Below are positions 9,028 through 20,301 of a DNA stretch of 47,984 nucleotides, one piece after another. The first letter of the stretch is position 1, and each line of letters begins with the position of its first letter. The stretch is from Rhodoferax sp. (lineage in GTDB: Bacteria > Pseudomonadota > Gammaproteobacteria > Burkholderiales > Burkholderiaceae_C): NCBI GenBank assembly GCA_031291295.1, contig JARLJI010000069.1, positions 1-47,984 of the forward strand, written 5' to 3'. The translations under genes and the position numbers were made by a program. The notes under the pieces were generated by a model that saw only the letters and a program-made list of their open reading frames with translations, made no database searches and was not told the origin of the DNA.

Positions 9028-10446
9028 ATGACCGATACCACTCCAGCCACGCGCCGCGAACACGATTTTCTCGGCGACATGGATATCCCCGCCTCGGCGT
9101 ACTGGGGTGTGCACAGCGCCCGCGCCGTCGACAACTTCCCGATCTCGGGCCAGACGGTCGCCACCATGCCGGAACTGGTGCGGGCGCTGGCCTTTGTAAA
9201 GAAGGCCGCCGGGCAGGCCAACGCCCGGCTCGGTGTGATCGATCAGGCGCGAGCCGATGCGATCCAGCGCGCCTGCGACGACCTGATCGCCGGGCAACTG
9301 CACGACCAGTTCGTCGTCGACGTAATCCAGGGCGGCGCAGGCACTTCCACCAACATGAACGCCAATGAGGTGATCGCCAATCGCGCGCTCGAACACATGG
9401 GTCATGGGCGCGGGCACTATGAAGCGCTGCACCCGAACGACCACGTCAACGCGTCGCAAAGCACGAACGACGTGTACCCGACCGCGCTGCGCGTGGCTGC
9501 CTGGTTCGGCATCCAGGGGCTGCTGGCGGCGATGGCCGATTTGCGCGGCGCCTTCGAGGCCAAGGCGCTGGAGTTCAAGAGCGTGCTCAAGATCGGTCGC
9601 ACGCAACTGCAGGATGCCGTGCCGATGACGCTGGGCCAGGAGTTCCTCGCCTTCGCGATCATGATCGGCGAGGACGAGCAGCGCCTGCGCGAGGCTTGCG
9701 CGCTGATCACCGAAGTGAATCTCGGTGCCACCGCGATCGGCACCGGCATCAACGCGCCGGACGGCTACGCCGAGATGGTGGTGCCGCTGCTCGCGCAGGT
9801 CAGTGGCGTTCCAGTGGTGCGCGCCGAGAACCTGGTCGAGGCGACGCAGGACACCGGCTCGTTCGTGCAGCTCTCGGGCGTGCTCAAGCGCGTGGCCTGC
9901 AAGCTGAGCAAGGTCTGCAACGACCTGCGGCTGCTGTCCAGCGGCCCGCAGGCCGGCTTCGGTGACATCAAGCTGCCGGCGCGCCAGGCCGGCTCGTCGA
10001 TCATGCCGGGCAAGGTGAACCCGGTGATCCCGGAAGTGATGAACCAGGTCGCGTTCGAGGTCATCGGCAACGATGTGACGATCACCATGGCGTCGGAAGC
10101 CGGCCAGTTGCAGCTCAACGCCTTCGAGCCGATCATGGGCTATGCGCTCTACAAGAGCGTCAGGCACCTGACCCAGGCCTGCAAGACCTTGCAGGTCAAC
10201 TGCGTGCAGGGCATTCAGGCCAACCACGAACTGCTGGCCAGGCGCGTGGCCGAATCGGTGACGCTGGTGACTGCGTTGAACCCGATCATCGGCTACGAAA
10301 AGGCCGCGCTGATCGCCAAGACTGCGCTCAGCACCGGCGGCACGATCGCCGAGGTGGCCGAATCGCTCGGCATCATGAGCCGCGCCGAGATGAACGCGTT
10401 GCTCGTGCCCGAGAAGCTGACCCAGCCGGTGCGGCTGATCGCTTGA
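9028..10446 (+). CDS. aspA: Aspartate ammonia-lyase (aspartase)
   Basis: It converts L-aspartate to fumarate and ammonia. The 472-residue protein has the fumarase/aspartase superfamily signature GSSIMPGKVNP (residues 322-332), the GTSTNMNANEV substrate loop (105-115) and HPNDHVNASQSTND. Length matches E. coli AspA (478). A class II fumarase (FumC) is the main alternative; the immediate asparaginase remnant and amino-acid context favour aspartase. AAAGG lies 6 bases before the ATG. It follows the asparaginase remnant by 10 bases and was probably the last enzyme of an asparagine/GABA catabolic operon. Confidence 0.85.
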   Translation: MTDTTPATRREHDFLGDMDIPASAYWGVHSARAVDNFPISGQTVATMPELVRALAFVKKAAGQANARLGVIDQARADAIQRACDDLIAGQLHDQFVVDVIQGGAGTSTNMNANEVIANRALEHMGHGRGHYEALHPNDHVNASQSTNDVYPTALRVAAWFGIQGLLAAMADLRGAFEAKALEFKSVLKIGRTQLQDAVPMTLGQEFLAFAIMIGEDEQRLREACALITEVNLGATAIGTGINAPDGYAEMVVPLLAQVSGVPVVRAENLVEATQDTGSFVQLSGVLKRVACKLSKVCNDLRLLSSGPQAGFGDIKLPARQAGSSIMPGKVNPVIPEVMNQVAFEVIGNDVTITMASEAGQLQLNAFEPIMGYALYKSVRHLTQACKTLQVNCVQGIQANHELLARRVAESVTLVTALNPIIGYEKAALIAKTALSTGGTIAEVAESLGIMSRAEMNALLVPEKLTQPVRLIA

Positions 10447-10459
10447 GATTGAGATCGGA

Positions 10460-10810
10460 ATGCTCTCACTCGTACTGAAATGCTTCCTTGGGGCCGGGGC
10501 CGTCTTGGTGATTGCGCTTCTGTCCAGGTCCAGGAGCTTCTTCGTGGCAGGCCTGGTGCCGCTCTTTCCCACTTTTGCGCTCATTGCTCACTACATCATC
10601 GGCACGGAACGGTCGGCCCAGGATCTCCGGATGACTGCGCTCTTCGGCCTTTGGTCTCTGGTTCCGTATGCGATTTACCTGCTGGCCGTCTACTGGCTGA
10701 GCGTGCGGCTCACACTCACTGCGACGTTGACCGTGGCCACCATCGCGTGGGGCGTTGCCGCGGCCGCTCTACTCCTTGCGTGGTCAAAGGTCAACCCGGC
10801 CGGGGCCTGA
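10460..10810 (+). CDS. glpM: GlpM-family inner-membrane protein
   Basis: The 116-residue protein is almost wholly hydrophobic with about four membrane segments. It contains SRSRSFFVAGLVPLFPTFALIAHYIIGTER (positions about 22-51), which is close to E. coli and Pseudomonas GlpM. GlpM was first noted beside the glycerol genes of Pseudomonas and affects alginate production there; its molecular role is unclear. It starts 13 bases after aspA and may share that transcript. Confidence 0.85.
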   Translation: MLSLVLKCFLGAGAVLVIALLSRSRSFFVAGLVPLFPTFALIAHYIIGTERSAQDLRMTALFGLWSLVPYAIYLLAVYWLSVRLTLTATLTVATIAWGVAAAALLLAWSKVNPAGA

Positions 10811-10815
10811 ATCGT

Positions 10816-10836
10816 GGATGCGTCGAAGCATCCTTT
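10816..10836 (+). terminator. Possible weak terminator after glpM
   Basis: GGATGC (10816-10821) pairs with GCATCC (10828-10833) across a six-base loop and is followed by only three T residues. It sits just after the glpM stop, so a termination role is plausible but weak. Confidence 0.4.
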
Positions 10837-10962
10837 CGCAGATACGCAGCGCGTCCGTGCCACGCGCCGAGCGCACAAGAGGAGCCGCGATTCAATATAT
10901 GATGAAGTGTGCTCATTTGCACGGGTGCAGGTTCTTTTGTTTGGTATTTTTAGGAGTAAATC

Positions 10963-11166
10963 ATGGGCTTGTTGACAGAAATCGTTGGCGCTGTGGCTGC
11001 GGTTGAAGGTGTTAAAAAACTGGATCCGAATGCATCGATATTGACGGAAGGCATCGCTGCCATTGCCGGGTACAAGGGCGTAGAAGCGCTCACCGAAAAC
11101 CTGGAAAACAAGGAAGCGCAGCAAACGGAAAACAAAGAAGACGGTAGCACGGAGCAACCTGCATAA
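10963..11166 (+). CDS. Small hypothetical protein, 67 residues
   Basis: I do not recognise a family. The N-terminal half is Ala/Val/Gly-rich and amphipathic (LLTEIVGAVAAVEGVKKL); the C-terminal tail is charged and polar (ENLENKEAQQTENKEDG). There is no clear signal peptide or full membrane span. Translation is well supported: TTTTAGGAG lies 5-6 bases before the ATG. Both the gene and the roughly 100 bases upstream are richer in A+T than neighbours, which may mean recent acquisition. It is convergent with the MaoC gene. Confidence 0.6.
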   Translation: MGLLTEIVGAVAAVEGVKKLDPNASILTEGIAAIAGYKGVEALTENLENKEAQQTENKEDGSTEQPA

Positions 11167-11191
11167 ACGACTCTAAGAAAATTCTTGTCGG

Positions 11192-11632
11192 TTAGCCGTT
11201 GCGCACCAGCATCTTTGCCTCGGCATTGGCAACTTCAATGCTTTCCTGATTGGTGCAGGTGCCACCGAGCGTAACCAGTCCGCCCTCAATCTTCGGTTTG
11301 GCATCGAGCGCCGTGACCGTCCATTTCACATTGAGTGTGTCGCCGGCGCGCACCGGGTTGATAAAGCGGATGTGATGTTCGACGTAGGCGATGGCGGTGC
11401 TGTGGAACAGCATGCCGAGTGGCGCGGCCATCGCGTTGCTCGTCAGATAACCGTGCGCGATGCGGCTGCCGTAGCGGCTTTTTGCGGCGAACGCTTCATT
11501 CACGTGGAGCGGATTGAAATCGCAGAACAAGCCGGCACCGAGCACGATGTGCGCCTCCGTGAGTGTCAGGCTGGTTTCAAATTCATTGCCCAGGCTGAGT
11601 TCGTTGAAGCTGCGACCGATGTACATGTTCAT
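11192..11632 (-). CDS. MaoC-like (R)-specific enoyl-CoA hydratase / dehydratase
   Basis: A 146-residue hot-dog-fold protein with the hydratase-2 motif around residues 36-60: D38 and H43 in CDFNPLHVNEAFAAKSRYGSR are the catalytic pair of MaoC/PhaJ enzymes, and IAHGYLTSN follows. It would add water to trans-2-enoyl-CoA, or remove it, giving (R)-3-hydroxyacyl-CoA. No acyl-CoA or PHA genes are adjacent, so the substrate is unknown. The start at ATG 11632 has only a weak ribosome site; the ATG two codons later is an alternative. Confidence 0.8.
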   Translation of the reverse strand: MNMYIGRSFNELSLGNEFETSLTLTEAHIVLGAGLFCDFNPLHVNEAFAAKSRYGSRIAHGYLTSNAMAAPLGMLFHSTAIAYVEHHIRFINPVRAGDTLNVKWTVTALDAKPKIEGGLVTLGGTCTNQESIEVANAEAKMLVRNG

Positions 11633-11796
11633 GCTGAGATCCGGAAAGCTGGCCTGATCAGGTCATTCCAGCGTTTGGCGGCCGGATGGAAGGCGCGGAC
11701 ATCATGATAGCCCAGCAGTGACGAATCTCGTCCAGGCGGCTTGCCTCCCGGGGTTCGTTCCCCTATGCTCCAAGCTCAGCCACCAGGAGACAAGTC

Positions 11797-12111
11797 ATGA
11801 TCAAAGTCAGCGTGATGTACCCCAACACACCCGGGGCCCGTTTCAACCACGAGTACTACCGCGACAAGCACATGCCGCTGGTCAAGAGCAAGATGGGCGA
11901 CGCCTGCAAGTACTACACGGTTGACAAGGGGCTTGCCGGCGGCGCTCCTGGCGCGCCCGCGACCTATGTGGGCATGTGCCACATCTTCTGCGATTCCGTG
12001 GAATCGTTTCAGGCCGGCTTCGGACCGCACGCGCAAGAGATCATGGGAGACATTCCAAACTACACCGATCTGACTCCGGTGATCCAGATCAGCGAAGTCG
12101 TAGTGGGTTGA
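11797..12111 (+). CDS. EthD-family protein
   Basis: A 104-residue protein with the EthD signature: a ferredoxin-like alpha/beta fold starting VSVMYP, then FNHEYYRDKHMPLVKSKMG with the conserved tyrosines and histidine. EthD was first described as needed for ether degradation; many relatives are small monooxygenase- or dimer-type proteins of unknown role. AGGAG lies 8 bases before the ATG. It has its own terminator and no obvious pathway partner. Confidence 0.85.
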   Translation: MIKVSVMYPNTPGARFNHEYYRDKHMPLVKSKMGDACKYYTVDKGLAGGAPGAPATYVGMCHIFCDSVESFQAGFGPHAQEIMGDIPNYTDLTPVIQISEVVVG

Positions 12112-12113
12112 AG

Positions 12114-12139
12114 GCCTGATCCGTCGATCAGGCTTTTTT
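12114..12139. terminator. Terminator after the EthD gene, overlapping the end of the convergent gene
   Basis: GCCTGATC (12114-12121) pairs perfectly with GATCAGGC (12126-12133) across a four-base loop and runs into six T residues on the plus strand. The right arm also encodes the last codon and stop of the convergent EcsC-like gene, so the stem belongs to both transcripts. Confidence 0.85.
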
Positions 12140-12667
12140 CATGGGGCCGCTGAACGGCATCCTGCCCGGTACTTTCACGGGCGCGGGCAGTTGCAGTTGC
12201 GCCGTCTGTGCGACGCGCAGGCAGTCCCGGATGTGCTGGTCACCCAGGTAGCGAATGGCCGTGTAGCCCATGGCGGCCGAGACGGCCTGGCCGACCAGCG
12301 GCACATACTTGGCAGCCTGCTGGACGGTCAGGCGAGCCCCAATCTTTTGCGCAGCCATAAAGACCAGCTCTTTGGTGATGAACTTGCCGATCAGCACGGA
12401 GCCGACCACGGTGATGGCTTTTTGCACCTGCGCGCGTTTGCCGGGGTCCAGGCGGTCCAACTGCGCCGGCGTAAGTCCGAACTCGGCGCTGATCTTGGGC
12501 AGCAGGCGAGACAGCAGGGCGGCGTCCACGGCCCAATCCAGCCCCGGAACGGGCACGATGCTGGCGACGGCCGCCACCAGCGCGCGCCGGTGCAACAACT
12601 GGTGGCTGCGGCGCACGGCGGCCGCCAGGGCCTCGTCGCCTGCGGCCATTTGCAGGGCGGTCAGCAT
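12128..12667 (-). CDS. EcsC-like/DUF697-like hypothetical protein, 179 residues
   Basis: The protein has a central hydrophobic region with Gly/Ala-rich helices (ALVAAVASIVPVPGLDWAVD, about 29-48; ITVVGSVLIGKFI, about 84-96; YVPLVGQAVSAAMGYTA, about 121-137). This pattern resembles the EcsC and DUF697 groups, which are peripheral or monotopic membrane proteins of unknown function. The assignment is by general resemblance and is tentative. The ATG at 12667 overlaps the end of a tiny upstream ORF (ATGCTGA), suggesting translational coupling. It follows the yheS gene on the same strand and may be cotranscribed. Confidence 0.55.
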   Translation of the reverse strand: MLTALQMAAGDEALAAAVRRSHQLLHRRALVAAVASIVPVPGLDWAVDAALLSRLLPKISAEFGLTPAQLDRLDPGKRAQVQKAITVVGSVLIGKFITKELVFMAAQKIGARLTVQQAAKYVPLVGQAVSAAMGYTAIRYLGDQHIRDCLRVAQTAQLQLPAPVKVPGRMPFSGPMKKA

Positions 12668-12729
12668 GTTGAGCCGAGCAGGACGCCCGCGATCAGGCCA
12701 ACGACCAAACTAGCGGGAATTTGCATCAT
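12661..12729 (-). CDS. Tiny hydrophobic ORF (22 residues) overlapping the EcsC-like gene
   Basis: GGAGG about 9 bases upstream introduces an ATG at 12729. The ORF reads MMQIPASLVVGLIAGVLL and four further residues (G-S-T-C), ending in a TGA that overlaps the next start codon. It is one hydrophobic helix ending in a small-residue/Cys run. It could be a small membrane protein, a translational-coupling leader, or the true N-terminus of the EcsC-like protein if a frameshift (real or artefact) joins them. No other ribosome site of this quality precedes the 12667 start. Confidence 0.4.
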   Translation of the reverse strand: MMQIPASLVVGLIAGVLLGSTC

Positions 12730-12797
12730 GGTGTGTGCCCTCCAAAAACCAATGAATCAGCGCACCACTCTACACGGCTGCGCGCCATTCGAGGCGC

Positions 12798-14824
<2,027 letters not shown>

Positions 14825-14828
<4 letters not shown>

Positions 14829-15700
14829 GATTTAAGAGATTCGCGTGTCACCAGCAGCACCTGGTCTTCGCCAGCACTGGTTTCCAGCCAGACCACTTCC
14901 AACAGCGGAAAGGCGGCTTCAAAGTGCTCGCGCTCGTGGCCGATTTCCAGCACCAGCACGGCGTGTTCGGTCATGTGCCGCGGCGCATCGCGCAGCAGCT
15001 GGCGGATGAAGTCCATGCCGTCCGTGCCGCCGGCCAGCGCCAGCGCGGGTTCGGCCCGGTATTCCGGGGGCAGGGCGGTCATGCTTTGCGTGTTGACGTA
15101 AGGCGGGTTACACAAAATCAGGTCGTAAGGGCCATTGACTTGGGTCAGGCCATCGGATGTCAGCAGCGTGATGCGCTGTTGCAGTTGGTGCCGGTCCACG
15201 TTGATACGGGCGACCTCGAGGGCGTCGGTCGAAATATCGGCGGCATCGATGCTGACCTCCGGATAGGCCATCGCCGCCAACACGGCCAGACTGCCATTGC
15301 CGGTGCACAAATCCAGCACACGACGGGTCTGCGGTCCCAGCCACGGGTCGATGTCGCCGTGTACCAGCAGCTCGGCAATCGGGCTGCGCGGCACGATGCT
15401 GCGCTCGTCCACATAAAACGGCACGCCCTGCAGCCAGGCCTCATGGGTCAGGTACGCGGCGGGCTGGCGGGTTTCGATGCGTGCTCTCAAAAGAGTAGCT
15501 ACCTGTGCTTGACTGGCAAGAACTACAGGCTTATTTGATACTGAATTCGGGCCATCCAGCGGAGAATCCAGCGGCAGGCCCAGCTGCCACAGCACCAGCC
15601 AGGCGGCTTCGTCGAAGGCGTTGTTCGTGCCATGGCCAAAGGAAATACCGGCTTCTGCGAGCTGCTGTGCGCCCGCGTCGATCAACTCGATAAGAGTCAT
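14825..15700 (-). CDS. prmB: Ribosomal protein uL3 glutamine N5-methyltransferase
   Basis: PrmB methylates a glutamine of 50S protein L3 using S-adenosylmethionine. The 291-residue protein has the PrmB-type N-terminal helical domain, [33 protein letters not shown], the SAM-binding [16 protein letters not shown] and the NPPY catalytic motif ([10 protein letters not shown]). [10 protein letters not shown] is the PrmB signature separating it from the release-factor enzyme PrmC. Residues about 52-72 ([20 protein letters not shown]) are encoded by an inserted repeat. Its start overlaps the dapE stop (ATGA) and its stop overlaps the yheS start. Confidence 0.92.
15484..15545. repeat. Dispersed ATAGCT-type short repeat, copy inside prmB
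   Basis: Plus strand: CTCTCAAAAGAGTAGCTACC, then TGTGCTTGACTGGCAAGAAC, then TACAGGCTTATTTGATACTG. It shares TAGCT, CTACAGGC and the ATTTGAT end with the other copies. It encodes about 20 residues of low-complexity sequence at a place where PrmB proteins otherwise go directly into the [11 protein letters not shown] segment. Confidence 0.75.
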
Positions 15701-16872
15701 CTAGAGAGCGTTTCCAGAACGCGGCGGTAGATGTTCTTGAGCGGCTCGATATCGGCCACCGCCACGCACTCGTCGATCTTGTGGATGCTGGCGTTGGGCG
15801 GCCCCAGCTCGATCACCTGCGGGCAGATCTTGGCGATGAAGCGGCCGTCGCTGGTGCCGCCGGTGGTGGAGAGCTCGGTTTCCATGCCGGTCTCGGCGCG
15901 GATCGCATCGCGCACCGCGTTGACCAGCGTGCCGGGCGTGGTCAAAAACGGCAGGCCGCCCACGGTCCATTGCAGTTCATAGTCCAGGCCATGGCGGTCC
16001 AGCACGGCATGCAGGCGCTGCTGCAAGCCCTCGGGCGTCGATTCGGTCGAGAAGCGGAAATTGAAGTCGATCACCACCGTCCCGGGAATCACGTTGCTGG
16101 CGCCGGTGCCGCCGTGGATGTTGCTCATCTGCCAGGTGGTGGGCGGAAAAAAGTCGTTGCCGCGGTCCCACTCAATGGCCACCAGCTCGGCCAGCGCGGG
16201 CGCGACCAGATGGATCGGGTTCTTGGCCAGGTGCGGGTAGGCGATGTGGCCCTGCACACCTTTAATGGTGAGCTTGCCGCTCATGGTGCCGCGGCGCCCG
16301 TTCTTGATCATGTCGCCAGTGCGATTCACCGAGGTGGGCTCGCCCACGATGCAGTAGTCCAGCTTTTCGCCGCGCGCCTTGAGGCATTCGCACACCGTCA
16401 CGGTGCCATCCAGCGCCGGGCCTTCTTCATCGCTGGTGAGCAAGAAACCGATGGACAGCGCCGGGTCCGGATGCGCCGCCAGAAACTCTTCCACCGCCAC
16501 CACCATGGCCGCCAGCGAGGTCTTCATGTCGGCGGCGCCGCGGCCGTACAGCAAGCCGTCCCGGTGCGTGGGCGTGAAAGGGTCGCTGTGCCACTGCGCC
16601 AGCGGGCCGGTCGGCACCACATCGGTGTGACCCGCGAAAACTATCATTTTCGTAGCGTCTTGTGCCCGTGCGGTCGCGGCTTGCGCCGCAAAACCTCTGC
16701 GAACTGCCCACAGGTTGGTGACCTGCAAGCTGTCTGGCCCGCCCACGATGGTTTCGCATTCGAAGCCGAGCGGAGTCAGGCGCGCGCCGATGATGTCCAG
16801 GCAACCCAGGTCATGGGGCGTGACCGAAGGTCGGGCAATCAGCTGTTCGGCAAGGCGTAACGTGGAGGTCAT
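15697..16872 (-). CDS. dapE: Succinyl-diaminopimelate desuccinylase
   Basis: DapE hydrolyses N-succinyl-LL-2,6-diaminopimelate to LL-diaminopimelate and succinate in lysine and peptidoglycan precursor synthesis. The 391-residue protein from ATG 16872 ([21 protein letters not shown]) has the M20 metal motifs: [39 protein letters not shown] with the general-base glutamate, and [19 protein letters not shown]. The open frame extends upstream to 16983, but the family alignment begins at 16872. About eleven extra residues ([12 protein letters not shown]) before MIVFAGHT come from a repeat. It lies 34 bases after pilU and overlaps prmB. Confidence 0.93.
   Translation of the reverse strand: MTSTLRLAEQLIARPSVTPHDLGCLDIIGARLTPLGFECETIVGGPDSLQVTNLWAVRRGFAAQAATARAQDATKMIVFAGHTDVVPTGPLAQWHSDPFTPTHRDGLLYGRGAADMKTSLAAMVVAVEEFLAAHPDPALSIGFLLTSDEEGPALDGTVTVCECLKARGEKLDYCIVGEPTSVNRTGDMIKNGRRGTMSGKLTIKGVQGHIAYPHLAKNPIHLVAPALAELVAIEWDRGNDFFPPTTWQMSNIHGGTGASNVIPGTVVIDFNFRFSTESTPEGLQQRLHAVLDRHGLDYELQWTVGGLPFLTTPGTLVNAVRDAIRAETGMETELSTTGGTSDGRFIAKICPQVIELGPPNASIHKIDECVAVADIEPLKNIYRRVLETLSR
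16637..16695. repeat. Dispersed ATAGCT-type short repeat, degenerate copy inside dapE
   Basis: AAAACTATCATTTTCGTAGC followed by GTCTTGTGCCCGTGC and GCGGCTTGCGCC resembles the family core (TATC...TAGCG-CTTG) but is decayed toward local GC content. It explains an in-frame insertion of about 11 residues relative to typical DapE just before the first metal-binding histidine motif. Confidence 0.5.
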
Positions 16873-16906
16873 CGGAGGGTCTGCAATCAGGGGTCTGTTG
16901 AAGGTC

Positions 16907-18112
16907 TTACATCGAGCCGAAGCCCGTCGTCCCGAATCCGGTCTTGCCGAAACCCGTGGAGCCAAAGCCGGTCGGGCGCACATCCAGCGTGATTTCGGTG
17001 AACGAGGGCTCGTCGCTTTGCGGCTCTTCTTCCAGCGCCTTGGCCGCCCTGACCTGGTTGTTCTGCAGGCGCCACATCAGGTTGGTGGGCGAATCCGAAT
17101 GGCTCAGGCCTTCCTTGCGCTCGACGCTGCCGTCCAGAATCAGGCGCGCAATGTCTTCTTCAAAGGTTTGCGAGCCCTCGGCAATCGAGTTTTCCATGGC
17201 CTCTTTGACGCCCGAGAAGTCGCCTTTTTCGATCAGCTCGGCCACCAGCTTGGTGTTGAGCATGACCTCCACGGCGGGCAGCCGCTTGCCGGAGGCGGTG
17301 CGCAGCAGCCGCTGCGACACCACGGCCTTGAGCGCGGCGGCCAGGTCGCCCAGCATGGTCGGGCGCACTTCCACCGGGTAGAAGCTCAGGATGCGGTTCA
17401 GCGCCTGGTAGCTGTTGTTGGCATGCATGGTGGCCAGGCACAGGTGGCCGGACTGGGCGTAGGCGATGGCCGCGGACATGGTGTCGCGGTCGCGGATTTC
17501 GCCGATCAGGATCACGTCAGGCGCCTGCCGCAGCGCGTTGCGCAGCGCCGTTTGCAGCGACTCGGTGTCGGTGCCGACCTCGCGCTGGTTGATCACGGAC
17601 TTCTTGTTCTTGAACATGTACTCGATCGGGTCCTCGATGGTGAGGACGTGGCCCACGGCGTTTTCGTTGCGGTGGTCGATCATGGAGGCCAGCGTCGTGC
17701 TCTTGCCCGCGCCGGTGGCGCCCACCAGCAGCAGCAGCCCGCGCTTTTCCATCACCAGCTGGCTCAGGATGGGCGGCAGGTTCAGCGAGTCCAGCGGCGG
17801 AATGTCGTCGGCAATGTAGCGGATCACGGCGGCATAGCTGCCGCGCTGGCGCAGGCCGCTGATGCGGAAATTGCCGACCCCATGGAGCGGGAAGGCCATA
17901 TTCAGCTCGCCGGTTTTTTCCAGCTCCTCAATGCTCTGCGGCCGCAGGATTTCAGCCAGCAGGTTGCGCGGCGCCTCCGGGGGCAGCACCTGTGCGTTGA
18001 TGGGAACGCACTGACCGTTGATCTTGATCAGCGCCGGCGAGTGGGCCGACAGGTACACGTCCGAGGCCTTGCGGTCCGCCATCAGGCGAAGAATTCTCTC
18101 CATCGTGTTCAT
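16907..18112 (-). CDS. pilU: Type IV pilus retraction ATPase PilU with TGFG-repeat tail
   Basis: A PilT-class hexameric AAA+-like ATPase that powers pilus retraction together with PilT. The 401-residue protein has an N-terminal PAS-like domain, Walker [11 protein letters not shown] (131-140), Asp box [10 protein letters not shown], Walker [15 protein letters not shown] and the His box [12 protein letters not shown]. The C-terminal [12 protein letters not shown] segment fits PilU rather than PilT. The tail holds four pentapeptide units of the form TGFGx (residues about 381-400), which is not typical. The start ATG 18112 has AAGG 8 bases upstream; ATG 18103 is an alternative. It sits between dapD and dapE, unlike the usual pilT-pilU pair. 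Confidence 0.88.
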   Translation of the reverse strand: MNTMERILRLMADRKASDVYLSAHSPALIKINGQCVPINAQVLPPEAPRNLLAEILRPQSIEELEKTGELNMAFPLHGVGNFRISGLRQRGSYAAVIRYIADDIPPLDSLNLPPILSQLVMEKRGLLLLVGATGAGKSTTLASMIDHRNENAVGHVLTIEDPIEYMFKNKKSVINQREVGTDTESLQTALRNALRQAPDVILIGEIRDRDTMSAAIAYAQSGHLCLATMHANNSYQALNRILSFYPVEVRPTMLGDLAAALKAVVSQRLLRTASGKRLPAVEVMLNTKLVAELIEKGDFSGVKEAMENSIAEGSQTFEEDIARLILDGSVERKEGLSHSDSPTNLMWRLQNNQVRAAKALEEEPQSDEPSFTEITLDVRPTGFGSTGFGKTGFGTTGFGSM

Positions 18113-18153
18113 CGTTCGCCTTTTTCCGGAAGTGTTGTGAGGTGGTGACCGGC

Positions 18154-18978
18154 TCAGTCGCGCAGCAGCTCGTTCAGGCTGGTGGTGGCGCGGGTTTTCG
18201 CGTCGACCCGCTTGACGATGATGGCGGCGTACATGCTGTACTTGCCACCGGGCTTGGGCAGGCTGCCGCTGATCACGACCGAGCCCGCGGGAATGCGGCC
18301 GTAGCTGATCGAGTCGGTGGCGCGGTCGTAAATCGGGGTGCTCTGGCCCAGGTACACGCCCATCGAGATGACCGAGTTTTCTTCCACGATCACGCCTTCG
18401 ACCACTTCGGAGCGCGCGCCGATGAAGCAGTTGTCTTCGATGATGGTCGGATTCGCCTGCAAGGGCTCGAGCACGCCGCCCAGACCGACGCCGCCCGACA
18501 GGTGCACGTTCTTGCCCACCTGCGCGCAAGAGCCCACGGTGGCCCAGGTGTCGACCATGGTGCCTTCATCGACGTAGGCGCCGATGTTGACGTAAGAGGG
18601 CATCAGGATCGCGCCCTTGGCAATAAAGCTGCCGCGGCGCGCCACGGCCGGCGGCACCACGCGCACGCCGGTGGCACGCATCTGCTCCTCATTGAGGTGC
18701 GCGAATTTGGTTTTGACCTTGTCGTAAAACCCCAGATCGCCGGCGCGGATGACTTCGTTGTCGTTCAGGCGAAAGCTCAGCAGCACGGCTTTCTTGAGCC
18801 ACTGGTGCGTGGTCCATTGGCCCACGCCTTCGCGCGTGGCTACGCGCAGATGGCCGTTGTTGAGTTCGCCGATGGCGTGCTCCACGGCTTCGAGCACTTC
18901 CTTGGGTGCGGCTTTGGACGACAGGTTGGCGCGGTCTTCCCACGCGGCATCGATGATTTTTTGCAGTTGTTGGGTCAT
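18154..18978 (-). CDS. dapD: 2,3,4,5-tetrahydropyridine-2,6-dicarboxylate N-succinyltransferase
   Basis: DapD transfers succinate from succinyl-CoA to tetrahydrodipicolinate, the first committed step of the succinylase branch of lysine synthesis. The 274-residue protein from ATG 18978 equals the length of E. coli DapD. A left-handed beta-helix is visible as hexapeptide repeats from [20 protein letters not shown] to [14 protein letters not shown], with [22 protein letters not shown] in the centre. The open frame runs upstream to 19062, but the family starts at [10 protein letters not shown]. It follows dapC by 32 bases. Confidence 0.95.
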   Translation of the reverse strand: MTQQLQKIIDAAWEDRANLSSKAAPKEVLEAVEHAIGELNNGHLRVATREGVGQWTTHQWLKKAVLLSFRLNDNEVIRAGDLGFYDKVKTKFAHLNEEQMRATGVRVVPPAVARRGSFIAKGAILMPSYVNIGAYVDEGTMVDTWATVGSCAQVGKNVHLSGGVGLGGVLEPLQANPTIIEDNCFIGARSEVVEGVIVEENSVISMGVYLGQSTPIYDRATDSISYGRIPAGSVVISGSLPKPGGKYSMYAAIIVKRVDAKTRATTSLNELLRD

Positions 18979-19010
18979 GGTGAAAGTCTCGGGGTCGGGG
19001 TTTTTCGGAA

Positions 19011-20234
19011 TCAGGATTGGGCTTTGACAAATTGCACGATGCGCTGCGCGGCTTCGAGGCATTCCGCCGTTTCGGCGACCAAGGCCATGCGGATGCGGCC
19101 CTTGCCCGGGTTCAAACCATGGGCCTCGCGCGCCAGATAACTGCCGGGCAACACTGTCACATTGTATTGAGCCAGCAATTCGCTTGCGAAAACGGTGTCA
19201 TCGCCGGGCTCGCCGGTGCGGCTGGCGGGCACCTTGGCCCACAGGTAAAAGCCGGCGTCGGGCAAGGCCACTTCCAGCACTTCGGCCAGCAGTGGCGTGA
19301 CCTGGGCAAATTTCTCGCGGTACAGCGCGCGGTTCGCCACCACATGCTGCTCGTCGCGCCAGGCGGCGATGCTGGCGGCCTGCACCACGCCGCCCATGGC
19401 GCTGCCGTGGTAGGTGCGGTAGAGCAAGAATTGCTTGAGCAGGGCCGCATCGCCCGCCACGAAGCCGCTGCGCATGCCGGGCACGTTGCTGCGCTTGGAC
19501 AGGCTGGTGAACGAGACCAGGTTTTTGAAGCCGCTGCGCCCCAGCTGGGCCGCCGCCTCCAGCGCGCCCAGCGGCGGCTCCTCGCGGAAATAAATCTCGC
19601 TGTAGCACTCGTCCGAGGCGATCACGAAGCCATGGCGCTCGCTCAAGTCGAACAGCTTGCGCCACTCGGCCAGCGGCATCACGGCGCCCGTGGGGTTGCC
19701 GGGCGAGCAGACAAACAGCAGCTGCGTGCGCGCCCACACCTCGGCCGGCACGCTGTCCCAGTCCACCGCGAAATTGCGCGCCGGATCGCTCGGCGCAAAC
19801 CAGGGCTGCGCGCCCGCCAGCAGCGCCGCGCCTTCGTAGATTTGGTAGAACGGGTTGGGGCAGACCACGGTCGCGCCAGGCCGGGTCGGGTCCAGCACGG
19901 TTTGTGCAAAGGCAAACAGTGCCTCGCGCGACCCGTTGACCGGCAGCACCTGGGTGGCCGGGTCCAGCGTCAGGCCGTAGCGTCGCTCGAGCCATGCCGC
20001 AAAGGCCTCGCGCAGTTGGGGCGAGCCGGCAGTGGCCGGGTAGGCGGCCAGTCCGCCGGCCGGATCGGCCGCGGCATTGATCAGGGCTTGCTTGATGAGG
20101 TCGGGGGTAGCGTGCCGCGGCTCGCCAATGCCCAGGCTGATGGGGCGGTAGGAAGCGTTGGGGGTGATGCCGGCGAATAACTGCCGCAGCCGCTCAAAAG
20201 GGTAGGGCTGCAGTTGGGTCAACAAGGGGTTCAT
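19011..20234 (-). CDS. dapC: N-succinyldiaminopimelate aminotransferase
   Basis: This PLP enzyme aminates N-succinyl-2-amino-6-ketopimelate with glutamate. The 407-residue class I aminotransferase has [13 protein letters not shown], the PLP-ring region [12 protein letters not shown] and [11 protein letters not shown], and the Schiff-base lysine in [18 protein letters not shown], a motif typical of DapC. Its place at the head of dapC-dapD-pilU-dapE supports the role. No strong promoter was recognised in the 60-odd bases before the ATG at 20234. Confidence 0.93.
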   Translation of the reverse strand: MNPLLTQLQPYPFERLRQLFAGITPNASYRPISLGIGEPRHATPDLIKQALINAAADPAGGLAAYPATAGSPQLREAFAAWLERRYGLTLDPATQVLPVNGSREALFAFAQTVLDPTRPGATVVCPNPFYQIYEGAALLAGAQPWFAPSDPARNFAVDWDSVPAEVWARTQLLFVCSPGNPTGAVMPLAEWRKLFDLSERHGFVIASDECYSEIYFREEPPLGALEAAAQLGRSGFKNLVSFTSLSKRSNVPGMRSGFVAGDAALLKQFLLYRTYHGSAMGGVVQAASIAAWRDEQHVVANRALYREKFAQVTPLLAEVLEVALPDAGFYLWAKVPASRTGEPGDDTVFASELLAQYNVTVLPGSYLAREAHGLNPGKGRIRMALVAETAECLEAAQRIVQFVKAQS

Positions 20235-20301
20235 CCCCGAATTATCCGGGATTGACTGCGTCCGGCCGCTGGCCCCTCAGCGGAAAATGACGCAATCGTC
20301 C

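Noticed and set aside
11167..11191. Short AAGAA/TTCTT symmetry between the small ORF and the MaoC gene
   Set aside because: The stem is five base pairs with a bulge and no T tract; too weak to call a terminator.
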